8,268 nucleotides of DNA, taken from contig JAGTAM010000181.1 of NCBI GenBank assembly GCA_023422485.1, forward strand, positions 1-8,268, read 5' to 3'. Positions 7,474 through 8,268 of this stretch are shown piece by piece. A program made the translations under genes and the position numbers. The notes beneath the pieces are model-generated. The model worked only from the letters and a program-made list of their open reading frames with translations, made no database searches and was not told the DNA's origin. The DNA comes from Pseudomonadota bacterium. Lineage in GTDB: Bacteria; Pseudomonadota; Alphaproteobacteria; Rhizobiales; Beijerinckiaceae. Position 1 is the stretch's first letter, and each line of letters begins with the position of its first letter.

Positions 7474-7619
7474 CTAGGCCCGTCATACCCCCGTTAAGCC
7501 GCCACGGTAACGGCGCAATTCGGGAGCTTCGGTTGCGCGCAAGCGATAGCCGAATCAACCGGCACGCGGCGCGCCCGTCGTAACATCGCGGCGCTGGGTC
7601 GAACCGGGACGAGACGACG

Positions 7620-8268
7620 ATGGGCGGGGCGCACGAGGAAAACCTGACGCCGCAGACGATGCGTCTGCGTACGCAACTCCTCGTCGCCTGCCTGCTCGGG
7701 GCGGGGGCGGCGGCCGCCCTATGGTACGGGCGGCCCAAGGAGGTCGATGCCGCGGTGCCAACACCGGCCGCGGTCACGCAGACCGCGCCGGGGCGCTTCG
7801 TGCTCACCGAGAGCCAGCTCGCCACCGTCACCACCGTGCCGGTGGAGCAGCGCCTGTTCTACGAGGACATCGCCACCGAGGGGAAGATCAGCGTCGACGA
7901 GTACCGCGCGACGCCTGTCTTCTCGCCCTATGCCGGCCGCGTCATCACCATCTTCGCCCGCTCCGGCGAAAAGGTCCGCCAGGGCGACAAGCTGTTCTCG
8001 CTCCAGGCCAACGAGATGGTCCAGGCGCAGAATGATTTCCTCGCGGCGCTCAACGTGCTCAACAAGTCGCGTTCGCAGCTCTCCTACGCCACGAACACGG
8101 AAAAGCGCCTGCACGACCTCTACGATTCCCGCGTCACCACGCTGAAGGAATTGCAGACGGCGCAGAACGACCTCGCCACCGCGCAGAACGCCGCCAAGAC
8201 GGCGGAAGTCGGCCTGGAGGCGGTGCGCAACCGCCTGCGCATCCTCGGGCTCGCCGACGACGACATGA
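7620..8268 (+). CDS. RND efflux periplasmic adaptor subunit (HlyD/CzcB-CusB-like), 5' part
   Basis: The first 216 codons of a membrane-fusion protein that links an inner-membrane RND pump to an outer-membrane channel; the gene runs off the window. The N-terminus has a short polar head and one hydrophobic anchor (about 19-36, LLVACLLGAGAAAALW). A beta-domain segment follows (FVLTESQLATVTTVPVEQ), then ATPVFSPYAGRVITIFARSGEKVRQGDKLFSL, typical of the first half of the lipoyl-like hybrid domain. Next is a long Ala/Gln/Asn-rich coiled-coil hairpin (about 130-205, with ELQTAQNDLATAQNAAKTAE) and the family-like NRLRILGL near the break. The pattern is closest to CzcB/CusB heavy-metal adaptors, but the substrate cannot be told from this part. 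The ATG at 7620 has a weak GGGA 10 nt upstream; a later in-frame ATG (codon 14) would give a shorter head. The pump and channel genes probably follow outside the window. Confidence 0.88.
   Translation, partial: MGGAHEENLTPQTMRLRTQLLVACLLGAGAAAALWYGRPKEVDAAVPTPAAVTQTAPGRFVLTESQLATVTTVPVEQRLFYEDIATEGKISVDEYRATPVFSPYAGRVITIFARSGEKVRQGDKLFSLQANEMVQAQNDFLAALNVLNKSRSQLSYATNTEKRLHDLYDSRVTTLKELQTAQNDLATAQNAAKTAEVGLEAVRNRLRILGLADDDM

Larger units (their letters stand above)
7351..7619. other. Intergenic region between lepA and the efflux adaptor gene
   Basis: A stretch of 269 nt with no credible gene. It holds the post-lepA stem-loop (7353-7368), an AT-richer patch with the 16-bp palindrome (7458-7473), the self-complementary TTGCGCGCAA (7533-7542), and a wider inverted pair around it, TTCGG near 7529 and CCGAA near 7550. 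No clear -35/-10 pair for the adaptor gene can be picked out. Confidence 0.55.

Noticed and set aside
7680..7691. Lipobox-like LVAC in the efflux adaptor, suggesting a lipoprotein
   Set aside because: Only a few hydrophobic residues lie between the last Arg and the Cys, and hydrophobic sequence continues well past it; a plain membrane anchor fits better.

Overview
The window is GC-rich and gene-dense and reads as chromosomal DNA of an alphaproteobacterium of the Hyphomicrobiales (Rhizobiales), most likely Methylobacterium/Methylorubrum. This rests on the gene order chvI-chvG-hprK-EIIA-HPr, the short alphaproteobacterial form of HprK, and the overall protein style. The genus is an inference; no marker in the window proves it.

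Layout. (1) Positions 1-158, plus strand: the 3' end of a GIY-YIG nuclease-like gene, broken by a small out-of-frame deletion. (2) Positions 183-4273, minus strand: a five-gene regulatory cluster, transcribed chvI (response regulator), chvG (membrane histidine kinase), hprK (short HPr kinase/phosphorylase), a mannose-type EIIA, then HPr. (3) Positions 4274-4581: a divergent intergenic region. (4) Positions 4582-5394, plus: a HugZ-like split-barrel/DUF2470 protein. (5) Positions 5545-7350, plus: lepA (EF4), a ribosomal GTPase. (6) Positions 7351-7619: an intergenic region holding an AT-rich 16-bp palindrome. (7) Positions 7620-8268, plus: the 5' part of a CzcB/CusB-like RND efflux adaptor, cut by the window end.

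How the genes work together. ChvG and ChvI form an envelope/acid-stress two-component system. HprK, EIIA and HPr are the regulatory, non-transporting part of an incomplete phosphotransferase system: HPr carries both the catalytic His and the HprK-target Ser, and EIIA carries its own phosphorylatable His. hprK overlaps the end of chvG by 4 nt (ATGA), so the two kinase genes are probably translationally coupled. No EI, EIIB or EIIC gene is present in the window. lepA and the HugZ-like gene are probably separate units; each has a GCTATGC-type -10-like element upstream.

I found no convincing unknown system. The observations most worth checking are the broken GIY-YIG gene, the palindrome overlapping the ribosome binding site of the HugZ-like gene, and the AT-rich palindrome upstream of the efflux adaptor.
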